Assembly: GCA_016648135.1 (NCBI GenBank)
Contig: JADDOH010002123.1
Span: forward strand, 62,001 to 126,000
DNA length: 64,000 nt
DNA from: Agrypnia vestita
Lineage: Eukaryota > Arthropoda > Insecta > Trichoptera > Phryganeidae
Direction: 5' to 3'
The position numbers and the translations under genes are program-made. The notes below the pieces were generated by a model that worked only from the letters and a program-made list of their open reading frames with translations, was not told where the DNA came from and made no database searches. This document shows, piece by piece, positions 18,705-31,523 of this stretch. Positions within the stretch are counted from its first letter, which is position 1, and each line of letters starts with the position of its first letter.

Positions 18705-20253
18705 GCCTTCGTTAGATTAACACGCAAGTGAGAAATGTTTTGGGAAGGTGTTAGTGTGTGTGTAATACTATGGCTTTGGTGTGTAGTGGTATTTACATGC
18801 CAGTATAGTGGTGGCTGTCCTGACAAAGAGAAGTACGCATCGAAACCAGCAGACAAAAAAACTCCCTAAGAGGGTATAATACTAGTATATTTTTTTATTT
18901 AAACTTTGTACCGCACAATAAATACAAAGTTTAAATGAAAATTATACTCTAGATAAAAATGTTGGGATTTTTCAAACTTAAATAATTTAAAACAAAATGA
19001 TGATAAAATGCCAGCTTCATCAAACATTTGTCTAAATCCAAGATAATGGTCCCATTGCATATACAACGAAAATGAGTATTTCACATCTACGTTTGGTTTT
19101 TTCCATTTACCACATATGCTACTTATTCATATTTTCGTGCAAAATTGTGACAATAATGTCCAGCTCTTTACAATAAATGATTTATTTATGTTTTTCATTA
19201 TTTGTTCAATATTATATACTCCTTTTTATTACTGTGAAAATATGAAACACTAGCTGTAAAATGGCAGTAATTTTACATGTCGGTTCCTAAAAAATAATTG
19301 TTTATTTGTTTATAAAAAAAGAGAAAAAAAAACAAAATAAATAAAAAGAGAGAAAAAGTTTTTAATAAATAAGTCACCGATGTTGCGGGAAGTCACGGAC
19401 AGACAACGTAATTATTATTATTTGGGATTAGATTATTGATGGATTTGGCGATAATATTGTAGAGATCATTCATGATGGTCATTAAGAGCGAAAAACACAA
19501 ACTACTATGCATTATCGCTGTGAGAGTTTGATTAGAATTTCATATATTATTATTACGAGAGTATCAAAATCTCTCTTCGACAGGTGATGTTTGAGAATCT
19601 AATCTATATAAATATAATCTTTCGTCGGTCAACTTTATAACTTTAAATAATTGGAATGTGACACTCTCCTATGTGTGAGTGGCGGATGGACGACGAACAT
19701 TTAGATGACATATTTTTTGGATGCCCCATCAATGACTGTAACTCTTCCCCATCAACATACCAACCCTCTTATCTTCCAACCATCAAATCACTTTAAAATT
19801 ACTAACAAGATTCCTAAAAGCTAACGGTATAAATCTATAAAAATTAAATGAACTAACATTATGTTCTCCATATCCTTTTCCATTACTAATAGAATTGAAT
19901 CATCCACACAGAATAATGTTTATTCTAAAATAAATCGTTTACAATTTAAATAAGAGGAAAAAAACACAACCATCACACCCATTGCCAACGAAGAAATACA
20001 CTTGTTTTGTGGTAAGGACACCCCTTAGGGGTGAAAGGCCAGGAAAGAAGACGACAGGCAATCAGCGCACGGCTCAGGTTACACGAAAGGGTTTATGGCT
20101 AATTAAGATTAATAATTCACCTGCCGATGAGAAATTCTAATATTCTCGAAACCAGAGTAGTAAAATATAAAATTATAATTTAACTAATGTAGAGAAAACA
20201 TACTTGTAGTTTATATTTTTCACCTTATTGATTGATTTAACACATTTTAATTA
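18705..20253. other. AT-rich stretch, nothing recognised
   Basis: No ORF with motifs and no repeat match. The small ORFs at 18671-18856 and 18899-19084 (minus) lack any feature. Confidence 0.4.
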
Positions 20254-20345
20254 GGGATGCAACGAATACGAATATTCGTATTCGCCGAATAGTAGACATT
20301 TACCGAATATTCGTATTCGCCGAATATCATCACGAATATTAAAAA
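20254..20345. repeat. hAT-type terminus fragment
   Basis: TAGGGATGCAACGAATACGA followed by repeated ATTCGTATTCG. It resembles hAT ends, but no matching right end was found nearby. Confidence 0.45.
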
Positions 20346-20574
20346 CAAACTATTATAACTGAACGCAACGCAAATTACGGTTTGGCTGTCCACCGTGTAT
20401 CCGAACACACCTCTATTATCGGGATTCCCCTTAAGTTGAATCAATGGATTTGTTGAGTTTTCAAATTCTCTTTTCTATAGAACTCAAGCTGTCAATTGTT
20501 ACTAGCGAAGGGAAAAAACTACATTTCAAAATGAAGACTACAACACACACACGTTCACCAGTTTGAAGACTACA
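20346..20574. other. No feature seen
   Basis: AT-rich, nothing recognised. Confidence 0.3.
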
Positions 20575-20730
20575 AAGTGTACACTACAATTGTAGTAAAA
20601 ACTACTTGAAGTGAAGTAATTGTAGTACTACGAAATGATGTGAAGTAAATGAAGTGAAGTAATTGAAGTGAAGTAATGAAGTAATTGTAATATTAATGAA
20701 GTGAAATAATGAAATGAAGTAATTGTAGTA
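20575..20730. repeat. GAAGTAAT-type degenerate simple repeat
   Basis: GTGAAGTAATTGAAGTGAAG and variants recur with irregular spacing. Confidence 0.7.
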
Positions 20731-21989
20731 TTTTTTTCCCAAATAAAAATTTGGCAAGCTAAAAAAAGAAAAGGTCGCCAGCTTTTTTCATTCGATCCCA
20801 AACCAAACAAATGGCTTCATGTCTATGCTTTGAGTAATGCATTGAGCATTCGTGAATAAAATATATTTTCAGTGTAGTGAATCTGAGAATTCGTTGATTT
20901 ACATGTTTTCACTGCCCACACTCTGCCCAACCGGGAAAAGTACATTTCAAAGTACACTAGTGAATGTATAGTCTCACCAAAAATGCAAATTCGCTGTAAC
21001 ATATGTATTTAGATAAATAATATTGTAAATAAAATGATATACGTTATTATGATCCACATGTTTATATATAAAATATATTGAATAACAAGAATTTTATAAA
21101 TTAATAAAAAATAAACAAACAAAATTTATTAATTGTTCTTTTTCAAGGTTTACAACAATACAGCAAGAATTGATTTTGAATCGAAAAACATCACGCTAGA
21201 GCGATTTCAACTGGATTTTAGCTCTCAAGAAGAAAGAAACATGGAACCAGCATATACTGGCTGCAGAACGAGGAAGAAGATGATGTAGGTTTGTTACACA
21301 GCTGCGAAGAGGCAGTTCAGAGATTTGGTTTCTCTCACTTCTTTAAATACTCATGATTTTGTTTTTGCATCAGTCTAGGATTACAAAAGGTCAGGAAAGT
21401 GACTTCTTTTTGAGCTTGTTTTAAATTAAAATTAAGTTGCCGAGTCAGTAAAATTTTATTTATAAATGTAGTTGTTTATCAATAACAAATTATATATTGT
21501 TATATAATTCAAGATAAACTGTTTAAAAAATTGAATAACATAGATTCAGAGTGTATGTTAATAGACAGATACATTTATCATTGTCAAGTAATGTTTCTTA
21601 AGCGCATGTACAACAGAATATGTATTATAATATTTATGTATTTCCGCTAATCATCTAGTGGTGCATATGATTGGATGGGATGTTTCCTCTCAGAAATTTG
21701 TCTGCGAAGGTCTGCAAAATCTTTCTACTGCATTCTACTTTACTATCTTAAATACATACGAGACGAATTTCAGAAATAAATAAATCTCATCCGTACACAA
21801 GCGCCTTAAGAGACTAGGTCTTTATTAATTTATTTATCAACATATTTGTTTTTGTTTGAGGACTATTATAATATGTACTTATATATTATTTTACAATAAT
21901 TTTTAATGGTACATACCATGTTTTGTATTATTGATTGACATGCCAGGTATTTTGTAATCCAACATGATTAATATGATTAATAAAAATTA
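20731..21989. other. AT-rich stretch, nothing recognised
   Basis: No gene. The segment 21140-21300 is slightly more balanced in base composition, but its frames are short. Confidence 0.4.
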
Positions 21990-22215
21990 AGTTTGTTTTC
22001 ACCTCTTTTGTATTGAAAAATATCAACGTGTTTCAGAGTCCATGGGCTATTAGTAATGTAACTGTTAGCAAGTAACACATTAGTATACAATTGTATCCTG
22101 ACAAAGGGGCCATGGGCTCTGAAACATGTTGATATTTTTCAATACAAAAGTGGTGAAAACAAACACATATTTATTAATTATATTAATAATGTCACCTCAA
22201 AATTATTTTGCTGTT
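21990..22215. repeat. Inverted PLE-like terminus with a hammerhead-like core
   Basis: TTGTTTTCACCTCTTTTGTA and its complement face each other around a 40-bp centre, then continue to AATGTCACCTCAAAATTATT. It aligns with the centre of the 7654-8618 palindrome. On the plus strand CTGACAA (22098-22104) and GAAAC (22121-22125) bracket a GGGGCC/GGCTCT spacer: a hammerhead core with one change in the first string. Confidence 0.6.
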
Positions 22216-22364
22216 TTTGAAGAAGCCGACATGATTGCTTCATTTTTTAAACTAAACCAATCTTTGTACTACTGTACAACTGAATGTTATACATACATTA
22301 AAGAAAACGCATCTTTATTGTAATCTTGCAATTTCAGAACAAAGTTAGGTGCTTTTAAAGCAAA

Positions 22365-22510
22365 TTTATGAATTAATTAGAAAAAACCATACAGAAAAAT
22401 CAAGTCAATCGAAGAATATTTTAGCTACTACCGGGATTCGAACCATGAACCTTTACTTTATCCGGGAGCGGCGCGTTATCTAGTTTCGGCATGACAGCCT
22501 CGTACATTGA
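22365..22510 (-). repeat. tRNA-like repeat unit, diverged
   Basis: Shares the tail ACAGAAAAATC and the TAGCTACTACCGGGATTCGA B-box region (minus strand) with 3241-3381. The tRNA-like 5' half is different and degenerate. Confidence 0.6.
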
Positions 22511-22864
22511 CATAAATTTTTCAACCTTATATCTAGTACCTATATTAATTAATCAAAATATTATTCCATTTTTAGCAATCCACTGTTTAAAATGCGACAA
22601 TCACAAATGTATGTATGTGTAACTTTGTGTATCTACCGCTAGAAGATGCCGGAATTAAATCGTATAAGAGACTTCCATCCATTTTTCTCATATATAAATT
22701 AGCTTCATCTCTGTGAGACTTCTATAATTTATCCTCAATTAATTAATCATCCCTCTGGGGACAAAATTTGGTAACCGTGTTCAAAAAACATACTTTCACA
22801 TAAAAATATTGTTTACAAATATATATATATATAAGAAAATACATTTTTATTGTGAAGCTGCAAT
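22511..22864. repeat. Body of the tRNA-like repeat unit
   Basis: Contains TAGCAATCCACTGTTT, TACCGCTAGAAGATGCC and CTGTGAGACTTCTATAATTT in an order that partly parallels 3395-3610. With the units either side it forms a diverged tandem dimer. Confidence 0.5.
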
Positions 22865-23000
22865 TTAAAGAAAATTTATCAATCAATTGGAAAAAGATGT
22901 ACAGAAAAATCAAAGGAACGAAAAAATATTTTAGCTGACCGGGATTCGAACCACGGACCTCGACTCTGTTGCACTATCACGGCTTTTAGAGAGGTGCAAT
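22865..23000 (-). repeat. tRNA-like repeat unit, third copy
   Basis: Tail GTACAGAAAAATC and the minus-strand B box GGTTCGAATCCCGG. The A-box half differs again from the other copies. Confidence 0.55.
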
Positions 23001-23071
23001 AACTCTCATCAATAGTATGTATATATTTTTGCTATCTATCGATTTATCAATCTTGAATCTCTTTATACAAA

Positions 23072-24040
23072 TAATAATAATAATAGCCCTTATTCAGACA
23101 TCAACATCTTTGTGAACAGTTAGGCTGTCACACCATGGCAGTTCCGTCTGTATGCCTTTTGGCAAAGGCCTCCTCCGATTTCCTCTATTCCTCCCTATCT
23201 TTTGCTATTCTGATCCATGGGCCACCTACTGTAGCTTTGATCTCATCCACCCATCTTTTAGAAGGCCTGCCTCGTTTCCTTTTCTTGTCTCTTGTGAACC
23301 AATACATTATTGTTTTTGACCATTTCTCTCTTCCCCTGATTGTATGTCCAGTCCATTTCCATTTAAGCTTTCTGATGGATATGGATACTTTAACATTCTT
23401 CGTTTTTGTTTGTTCTTTGATTATTGAATTCCTTATTCTATCTGATAATTTTTCCCCCAACATACTTCTCTCCATGGCATTTTGGCAAGATTCTAGCTTT
23501 CTTTCGTGGGCTTTAGTGATCGCCCAGGTTTGACAGCCGTAACTTAGGACAGGCAGAATGCAGGTATCGAAGAGTTTCCTTTTGATGTCTATGCTCATAT
23601 CTCTGTTCTTCGTGATTTCCTTTAGACTCCAATATTGCTTCCACGCATTTCCTATTCGTCTATCTTTTTCCTTTGTAGTTGTCTTTGTCGTTTGGTTAAA
23701 TTATTTGACCTAAGTACACATATTCGTCTACATAGTCAATGATGTTGTTATTGACGCCGATCGCTTCATGTTTACCATTCGTCGTGGCTTTTGTTTTTTG
23801 TGAGTTTATAATTAATCCCACTTTACGACTTGCTTTATCCAAGTCACTGAGCATCGTCTGCAGCTCGTCTTTCGATTGCGAGAAGATTGTCAGGTCGTCA
23901 GCGAATCTTAAGTGTGACAGATTCTCCCCGTTGATTGACAATCCACAGTTATCCCAATTCAATTTATGAAAGACGTCTTCCATAACAGCTGTGAATAGTT
24001 TAGGTGACACTGGGTCGCCCTGGCGACAATATTTTCTAGA
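23072..24040 (-). pseudogene. RTE-type LINE, reverse-transcriptase palm to 3' end
   Basis: The minus strand shows RQGDPVSPKLFTAVMEDVFH, then LRFADDLTIFSQSKDELQTM with the catalytic FADD intact, NSQKTKATTNG, and DYVDEYVYLGQII. After a frameshift near 23700 it continues with FNQTTKTTTKEKDRRIGNAW, TCILPVLSYGCQTWAI, KLKWKWTGHTIRGREKW and KRGRPSKRWVDEIK. An in-frame TAG (about 23186) precedes the last block EEAFAKRHTDGTAMV. An (ATT)n run at about 23070-23090 is the typical RTE 3' tail. Endonuclease and the start of the reverse transcriptase are missing. It is not close to the RTE copy at 3895. Confidence 0.9.
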
Positions 24041-24524
24041 AACAGAACAATATTTTCCAGAAAATTGAGAATTTTTCTTTAAACCATGGTTCCCGTAGTT
24101 ACTTCACTAATATTCCTTGGTACTCTGTAAAACATCTCAATGACGTCGCGTTGTATAAAGTTAAAATTATATAAAAGCATTTTTCGGTATACTCACAATT
24201 GCTACCAATTATTTTTCGTTAAAATTCGGGACACATTTTTTTTTATTATTTGTTGACACAACATATATTCTGAATATAATTTGCTGATTTACCACTTAGG
24301 CTAGACCTGTTCTAGGTAAACCGCCTCACATTTTAAAGTATTTTCTGCAGTTTATATAGAAGAAAAAAGGAGAAAAAAAAGAATAATGCAAGATGGACAT
24401 TATAAAAGACAACATAATATAAAAAGCTTAAATTGATATTGTATGATATAATCAAAAATTATATGCAATGTTGGAAAACACTCAAAGTTAGAAATAAGAA
24501 ATAAAGTTACGATGTAAATTGATT
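24041..24524. other. AT-rich stretch, no gene
   Basis: 24040-24180 may hold further decayed LINE sequence (minus-strand LYNATS...), but the frame is not kept. Nothing else. Confidence 0.35.
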
Positions 24525-25000
24525 TCGGACCAATCTGTTATATAGGCACTGTAAAAACTTTTCCTCGTGTTCTCTCATCCATTCATCCAACTTTTTTTTA
24601 AGAGACTTTGTGATGGAATTTGTTTTGTCTAGTCCAGGAGGTTGAAAAGTTTTGGTGCTATATACAGGAAGTGTCTTTGTCCAAATGAAGTCTTCATAAG
24701 AGCCACTTGTATTTTATTACATACATTGGTTGTTCTGATGTAGTGGTGTGTTGCAGTATCACTGCGATAAAAAATAATTACAGTTTTACCGTAATGTTGT
24801 AGTATATTAGGAAAGCTAAATGCTTCAAAAATTTTCTTTGTTGGGTGTAAAAATGGTTTTCTTGATATAATTCTTATTATGGCTTACTGAGCTTTGATAA
24901 GATGATCTAAAATATTTCTTGTGGCGCTTCCCCAGCCGATTATTCCATATCCTAGTATGGATTGGCACAAGGCGTAGTGAATCTTTTTGATGTCTCCTCA
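24525..25000 (-). pseudogene. CR1/L2-like LINE reverse-transcriptase C-terminus
   Basis: The minus strand encodes HYALCQSILGYGIIGWGSAT, RNILDHLIKAQ, a stop, AIIRIISRKPFLHPTKKIFE, KTVIIFYRSDTATHHYIRTT and RHFLYIAPKLFNLLD. The GYGIIGWG and late 'PKLFN' blocks are typical of the post-palm region of CR1/L2-type elements. Two in-frame stops are present. A related fragment lies at 56940-57395 on the plus strand (GWGGCYKKNL). Confidence 0.75.
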
Positions 25001-26099
25001 TTCCTTATAACAATTCTTTGCTTTCCTTATAACATTCATTTCCTTATAAAAATATCTTCTTCCACTCCGTCAATACAATTCTTGGGGACGAAGACCTTTA
25101 GCAAAAGGTTATTTATGTTATCCACTAAAAATTACTTATTTGTCTACCGGTCTCTTTGCTGGGATAACCACTACACTAGCATGTAAATAGCACCACAACC
25201 ACAACCACAACCATAACCAATAACCATAGTATTATTTACACACCAACTCCTCCACAAAATTCTCTTCACATGCGTGTTACTATAACCTGCACTGTTTCTT
25301 ATCAAAAACGATTAAGGTGTGGGGTCTATAGGGAGTGTTGACAAATCTTGGGTTTTACCTGATAATTTTAAATTAAACAGAGGACTGTAAGGAAAATTTA
25401 TTTGATCGTTAATTTTGAAGGCAAACAGTTTAAAAATACAATAAATTTCATTTTGCCTCTAATATTACTCAAAAAGAGTGTTAAAAGTAATGGTCCTTAT
25501 TTTTCTAATATCTTTATTTTAAATTACTAAATAAAAATAGTAGCAAAAAATCTTGTCGAATTTTCATGCGGTTCTTTTACAGTTTGGTTTGTTTTTGATA
25601 TCTACAGGGATCAACATAAGCTTGTTTATTAGTAAAACTTTGTTTGCACCCTCTTGTCATTAGCAACCGGATATCTGATAGCTGGCAATTTCAAGAAGTG
25701 GATTTTTTCATGCTTTCCTGGTGGTTTGATATGATATTCAAATCTCCAGTGATCACAGTTTCCCGCTAATCATTCAGTTGTAGTGTGTGGCCTTGTGCTT
25801 TAATTGAATCGTATGTGACATAAATTGAAGCTTATAAATATTTTACAATACGTGTCATATAAAACTGATATTTTCTTATGACATTTTCATTGTCGTGGTC
25901 TATGGGTGGGACCGATAAAATTTCAGGCATTAAAAGACACTGTTTTTTAATGACAATTTTATCTTTGGTTATCTGGGAACCAATCTAAAATTTTCTCTCC
26001 AATTTTATAGATATATTTTACAGTATTTTATATTGGAAATGACTACAATGAGTGATGTGATCAAATAATAATTATAATTAATTTAAAATATGTTTTGTT
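25001..26099. other. AT-rich stretch, nothing recognised
   Basis: Contains a short CCACAAC run (25190-25220) and otherwise nothing I can assign. Confidence 0.4.
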
Positions 26100-26490
26100 T
26101 TAATTTTGTAATACTACTATGGTTTTGAAAGGAGCAGTTCCTCTCATCGTCGTATAGTTAATAACTAACTTAAATACAAAATGTACAATCTATTTAGGCA
26201 GGTCAAAGAGCCACTGGTAGGGAGGTTTTTTTTGCTAATAACGGGAAGAGCTCTATTGAAACGTGATATTATTCATAAGTGTGTTTTCAGAATTTAAATT
26301 TTTAAGTATTTCAAAGACTTCCAAACTGTTCATTATCCATCCTTTATGAGGAACCGAGTGGAGTAGCTTTAATTTGTGATCGTCAAAGGAATGATGAGTA
26401 CTAATTTTTTTAATCAGGTTTTCGCAGTTTGACCTATATATTTTTTATCGCAGTCTCCGCAAGTTATTTGATATACGTATCTCGCTTTTT
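26100..26490 (-). pseudogene. Penelope-like element: GIY-YIG start and tail
   Basis: The minus strand reads ARYVYQITCGDCDKKYIGQT then AKT and a stop, the first half of the GIY-YIG domain with its CxxC pair. It resumes as THHSFDDHKLKLLHSVPHKG and NSLEVFEILKNLNSENTLMN after a small disruption. Downstream is a noncoding tail with a decayed hammerhead-like segment (26114-26148, CGACGA ... CAAAAC). It is the unsplit homologue of 14160-15139. Confidence 0.8.
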
Positions 26491-28300
26491 TCCCACATAC
26501 CTATTTTTGATTTCAAGTCTAAAATAATTTTACCAATATTATTATTTGTGTAAAATGTAAGATTGCAAGGTGGAATGCCTGAGTCGTGATTTATCTTTAT
26601 CCATGAGGTTACAATAATAATAATTTAACCACTAAAAATATGCACTTTTTTCTAAAAATGTGCTGTGAAACGCCATAGACGGCTAAACGCCAAAGTCGAA
26701 AGATCGTTAGGCACATCACCGTAAAGGATTTGTCAGTCAGGATTTCTTCTCTACTGAGGAGATATTATAAGCTCTTTGATTCTTATGTAGCCTTCTCCTG
26801 TCTATTTTCCTAGAATTTTGTCAATGTTAGAATGATAAATTGTTATTTCAGAAGGATTGAAAGAACGTCAATTTAAATTTAAAATGCCTGAATGGGCATT
26901 CAGGCATTTTACCTAAGAAAACGATACAATCAATAAAAAGTGAGTTTAGATCAAAAATAACCCATTTCTCATAATTTCGGGTCATTTCTCTTCAAAGAAA
27001 ACAAAATAGCTTAAATAAATATTATGGGAAAATATACTGTATGTAGGCACAGAAATTTTTGATGTATCAGAAATATCACAAAACATATCAGATCAAATTT
27101 TCATTATGGTGAATAATAGTGGGTCAATCACAATTCTATTCTCTACAACCCTTCAAGACGTGTGTCAAATGTCAATATTTCTGTCACTATATGGGAAGTA
27201 TTGGCTTTAATCTTACATATTTAATTTTGTTTGTATTGTACATTTTGGTTGAAGAAATTAAAAGAAATTAATAGATGTGATACAAATTGACCAATTTTTA
27301 AAATAACATCATATTTATTTGTATATATTTTTTTGCTGTCACAAGGAATTTGCTTAATTAGATAGATCTGTTCTAAATCAAACAGCTTTTAAAGATTTAT
27401 GATACATGAAAAACTTACATTTAATCGTAGGTAGATATTATAACTTTTAATTAATTCTCAATACATATTCTCCCTAATAAAATACCTCAGCTTGGAAATC
27501 AGGTTACAATTATATTACTCCTGATATATAACTGTCTGATTTATAGTACTGTCTGATCGTTCGCATAATGTCAGGATTGTTTTTCCATCGTGATTTTCCA
27601 TCTATTGAATACTATTGTAAAGCCTTTTCAATGTATTCTTCCTTTTAAATAACGGAATTCTCAGCTTAAAATGACATAATTTAGAAGGCATTTAAAAATA
27701 TTCTGATTTTCTCTTTCATAATGAAATAGCCACAAAATGCGTCAAAATAGTCTTCTTTAAACAAAGTTCTGTAGTTCAAAAGTGCTCCGCCTTTGTGAAA
27801 TTCCGGTAAGACAAAATGGAGATTTCAATTTTTCATTGACATTAACTTTATGGAATGGCATGATTGATTTATATGTATATAAATAAAACACTTGTATAAG
27901 ACCACTTTTGAGTTAAACTATACGCTACTAGTTTTAGAACTACAGATGTTCTCATCTACAGCTGAGAATATAAACATTATAATAAAATAAAATATCTTAG
28001 GTACTGTTAGAGGTGGATGAGTTATGTGTGGGGGAGGGAAAAGCCAGGGCTTGGGCTTTATTTAAAGGAAACAAAGAGAAGAGGGGTGAGGAAATTTTTG
28101 AATTTTCATTAGATTTTCATTATCGAACTGTCGAGATCTTCAAACACCTTCCAATCTACTAAATAATTCTCTAACGTCTTATAATGTTTTATATATAACG
28201 TAAAATGTGGGAGTAAATCTCTAACAGTAGGGTTAAGTAAAATTTTGCTGTTAGGTTTGGGAGGTGCAGAGAAATCATGACTTTGTTGTCGAGATCTCAA
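26491..28300. other. AT-rich stretch with one perfect hairpin
   Basis: No gene recognised. 26881-26910 is a perfect 14-bp-arm hairpin with a 2-nt loop (AAAATGCCTGAATG and its complement). Confidence 0.45.
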
Positions 28301-28690
28301 GAATTGATAATCTCACTGATTCCGGGCATTCTAATTGAGAGAGCCACACAATTCCCCTCAGATGTAGAAACCATCGCGGTTGTTTTCTTTCAATTAGTTA
28401 GTGGGCGTGCCGCTCATCACAACGAGAGTTAGACTGATTTTCCAAAGATGTCGTTCCGTGTCCACTTCACCATAAATTCCATTCATGTAATACCAACATG
28501 TTATCTCTTCATCTAGCCCTATCACTATCTGTCTAGTAGCAGCATCGCTTGCCGTCGTGAAATGCTTTCCAAAAGAAGTCATTTTTTATTTTCATCATAA
28601 ATTCCATTCATGTAATACAAACTTGCCGTAATGTGTGATTTTAGATTAGTTTAGTTTAGATAGATTATTTTGTTAAAAGTATGCAGGTAC
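28301..28690. repeat. Diverged duplicate of about 30340-30490
   Basis: TTAGTGGGCGTGCCGCTCAT, AAGATGTCGTTCCGTGTCCA and TTCACCATAAATTCCATTCA correspond to 30390-30480 in the same order, so a short tandem relation of about 2 kb exists inside block A1. Confidence 0.45.
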
Positions 28691-30687
28691 TAGTAGTGTT
28701 TAGTGTTACGGATGTTAATTAATTATTATTGGAGAATTTGGTTGGCCTTAAAGTTTTTCCCAAAGCTGCGATGAAGAATGGTTAAGAAACACTATAGGTA
28801 TGGTGCCTAATAATTTAATTTATACAATGGTTAATTAATTTCACGTGCTAGTCAAATCGAATGCTCACACATCCGTGAGTTTATATAAAATTATTTATCG
28901 GACTACGTCGACTGGTCCATCAATACGTCGTCCTTCCGCCTGTTCTCGTCTGATATTGCCCCTGTCGGCCGATCTGGTAAGATGTTACCGACCGGCCTGT
29001 GCTGGTGTCTCGCTGGAGCGCCGCTAGCGGCCTCCAGGTATCCGTCACACTGAAATTTTTTCGGAGGTAACATTGTACAACTCCGTTACCACACATATCA
29101 TATGTGATATTTAGGTACAATCGTTATAAATATATTAGTACTCTAAAATACTTGCCGAGTTTTCTTAATGACTTTATTATAATGTCTCCTGCGATGAGAG
29201 GTGGCAGATGAGCCATAGGCTGAACTTAACTCTGTACCAGACTGGCCTCTTCTAATATTTATTTTTATTTTGTCTTTTCTATGACTGGACCTGACTAACA
29301 GATTTCAATTCAATTGTCCACTGACTTTTGAAGCTGATTTTAAATATAAAGTATAAAGTAAAATATTAAATATAAAGTAAAATTTTAAATATAAAAATAC
29401 AAACTATTCATTCATACAAACATTACATACTGTGGAAGTACCTAACCATAATTTGGATTCGTATATGTATCAATGTATTCTGATACAGTAATTAAAAGAA
29501 TGAAAAACATATTCAATTTTTATTTACACATTTATATGACATGACATGACTTAAAGAGATGAATTAATAAAAGCGCATAGAAATGAAAATGCACACTAGA
29601 AGGTACACCGATTTACGTTGCCGTTAGATTCTGTGTGTATTATAATTATATGACTCCTTTAGGGGATTAAAAAACTCGGTATATAAAATATGAATCATAT
29701 AGTCTGCGATTTAAACAGAAAAATTGTATAGGTATTAATTTGACGTATAGAAATATATTATAGGAAGCTTTGTGAGAAATAAGATCAAAGTAGGAATTTT
29801 TATGGAAATTAAAGACTTGTTTCTTTATTCTACACGTCCATATTTAAGATGCGTTTCGCCATTATCAATCTCTAATTTAAATAGTCCTATTTTATATAGG
29901 TATATTGTATTTTAAATGCAATGAAAAAAATCAAGTATAATGAATACATTTTGTACTTGTTATAAACAATGTCACTCTGCGAAAATTCATAATTCTCTGT
30001 GATTAGAAATAATTTCTGGCGGGTATATTACATGACATTTTTTAAAATTTGTTATTTTTCCATTACTCATTAAGATCTATTGTATTCAACATAAGATCTA
30101 TCTAAATTACATCTATATAAAATTATTTTTTAGATATCATTGAGTACTTTAATAACTGCAACATATTCATCATGCAATTTACTGTATCTTTATTAATATG
30201 TGTATAGAGCGGTCATTATTTCTGCGTTATCAGGAATGATCTTCATTTAGTATATTTCTCTATACTGGGGGTAAATTTTCTTAGTAATTGATACTCAATA
30301 TGCTGCATGAAACGATTTAACTAATAAGTAATTACTTCGATGTTTTCCATTGACCGGTGCTAGAAACATGCGCGGTCATTCTCTCAGTGGCGTTAGTGGG
30401 TGCTCCTCCCATTATAACAAAAACAAGACAGCTTCCCCGAAGATGTAGTTCTGTGCTCATTTCATCATATGTAAATTCAATTTGTGTTATATAAATCTCT
30501 GCATGTGAGCCTTGCTGCCTGAAAGAGACATCTCAGTGTGAGTTTAGATTTGTAACCACAGATGATTGTTGACCGAAGAATACTTCTTAAGTTTTGAAGT
30601 AAAATTCAAGTAGTGATTGTGTGATTATTTATTTCTTAAATCAATAGCGTCTTCTGAACGAGGTCTTTGAAGGTTCTGCTTCAGAAT

Positions 30688-30729
30688 GCAGAACAGTCAA
30701 GCTGGGTTCAGCCAGCTTGACTGTTCTGC
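30688..30729. repeat. Perfect 18-bp-arm hairpin
   Basis: GCAGAACAGTCAAGCTGG, 6-nt loop, exact complement. Likely an inverted duplication event. Confidence 0.7.
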
Positions 30730-31100
30730 GAGCTTGATTAAAACCCTCGTGGGTTTCAATCCGGCGATTGTGCTGTTTTCCCTACTTTTGTCATTGGTTA
30801 AGTTGGTTTAGGTTAAGTAAAATGCGTTAAAAAATTAATCTTAAATGCGCATTTAACAGTTTTGTGCTTTCAAGTGTTTTATCTACTTACAATTGATAAA
30901 GCAATAAGTACAGCCCACGTTATTTGTATTCTGTGATGGCGGTTTTCTTCATTTGTCAAGTGATTTACACCACTTTGGCTGATTAGTTTGTTGTATCATA
31001 TTACTGGACGAAAGATCTCCCGACGTGGAAGAGAGAAGAATCCTTATCCGACAGGGAGAATTCTTCTGTGTTCAATGTTTGATGTCACGAGTATAAATGG

Positions 31101-31523
31101 GTGGACGAAGCGAGACAGCACATGTTGTTAATTGATTCTCACTTCTGGATGCTGAAGTTCATTGGGACAATCTTCACAGGTGAGTTTGCCAACAGAAATC
31201 TTACGTGTGTTTATAGAACGAAACGTAAAAATTACGGTGCTTATAGAACAATGATAGCCTCAGTTGGCTGTGTTTGTGAATCAGTCATTGAAAAGTGTCT
31301 GCAGTCTTTTGAGAATGTGCTAATTAATTTGGCATATCTTTATTTAGATAATTTGGGAAGTACCTGGATGTCAATACTTCGTGGTGATTTAATCAACTTC
31401 ATGAATTTCAAATTAGGTACAAACACATTAACGGGTAGCCATTCTAATAAATCACATTTATCTAACAATTGTAATGTTGAAATATTTGGTAATATTGTTA
31501 TATTCATGTTTGTAATAATTTAA
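31101..31523 (+). CDS. Unrecognised ORF, 140 residues (doubtful)
   Basis: The longest clean plus-strand frame in this region. It has no domain I recognise. Residues 17-28 (FWMLKFIGTIFTG) have a counterpart in block A2 (52798-52832, LWMQKFIGTIFTD), followed here by GGTGAGT, a good splice donor. In A2 much of the rest is deleted, but the last part (FGNIVIFMFVII) matches ILLYSCL-type sequence only at DNA level. It may be an exon followed by intron that happens to stay open, or chance. Codon use is AT-rich like the surroundings. Confidence 0.2.
   Translation: MDEARQHMLLIDSHFWMLKFIGTIFTGEFANRNLTCVYRTKRKNYGAYRTMIASVGCVCESVIEKCLQSFENVLINLAYLYLDNLGSTWMSILRGDLINFMNFKLGTNTLTGSHSNKSHLSNNCNVEIFGNIVIFMFVII

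Noticed and set aside
23135..23533. 132-residue plus-strand ORF
   Set aside because: Antisense shadow of the RTE LINE frame on the minus strand.
30688..30729. microRNA precursor
   Set aside because: Perfect 18-bp arms with a 6-nt loop are too short and too perfect; the surrounding sequence does not extend the stem.
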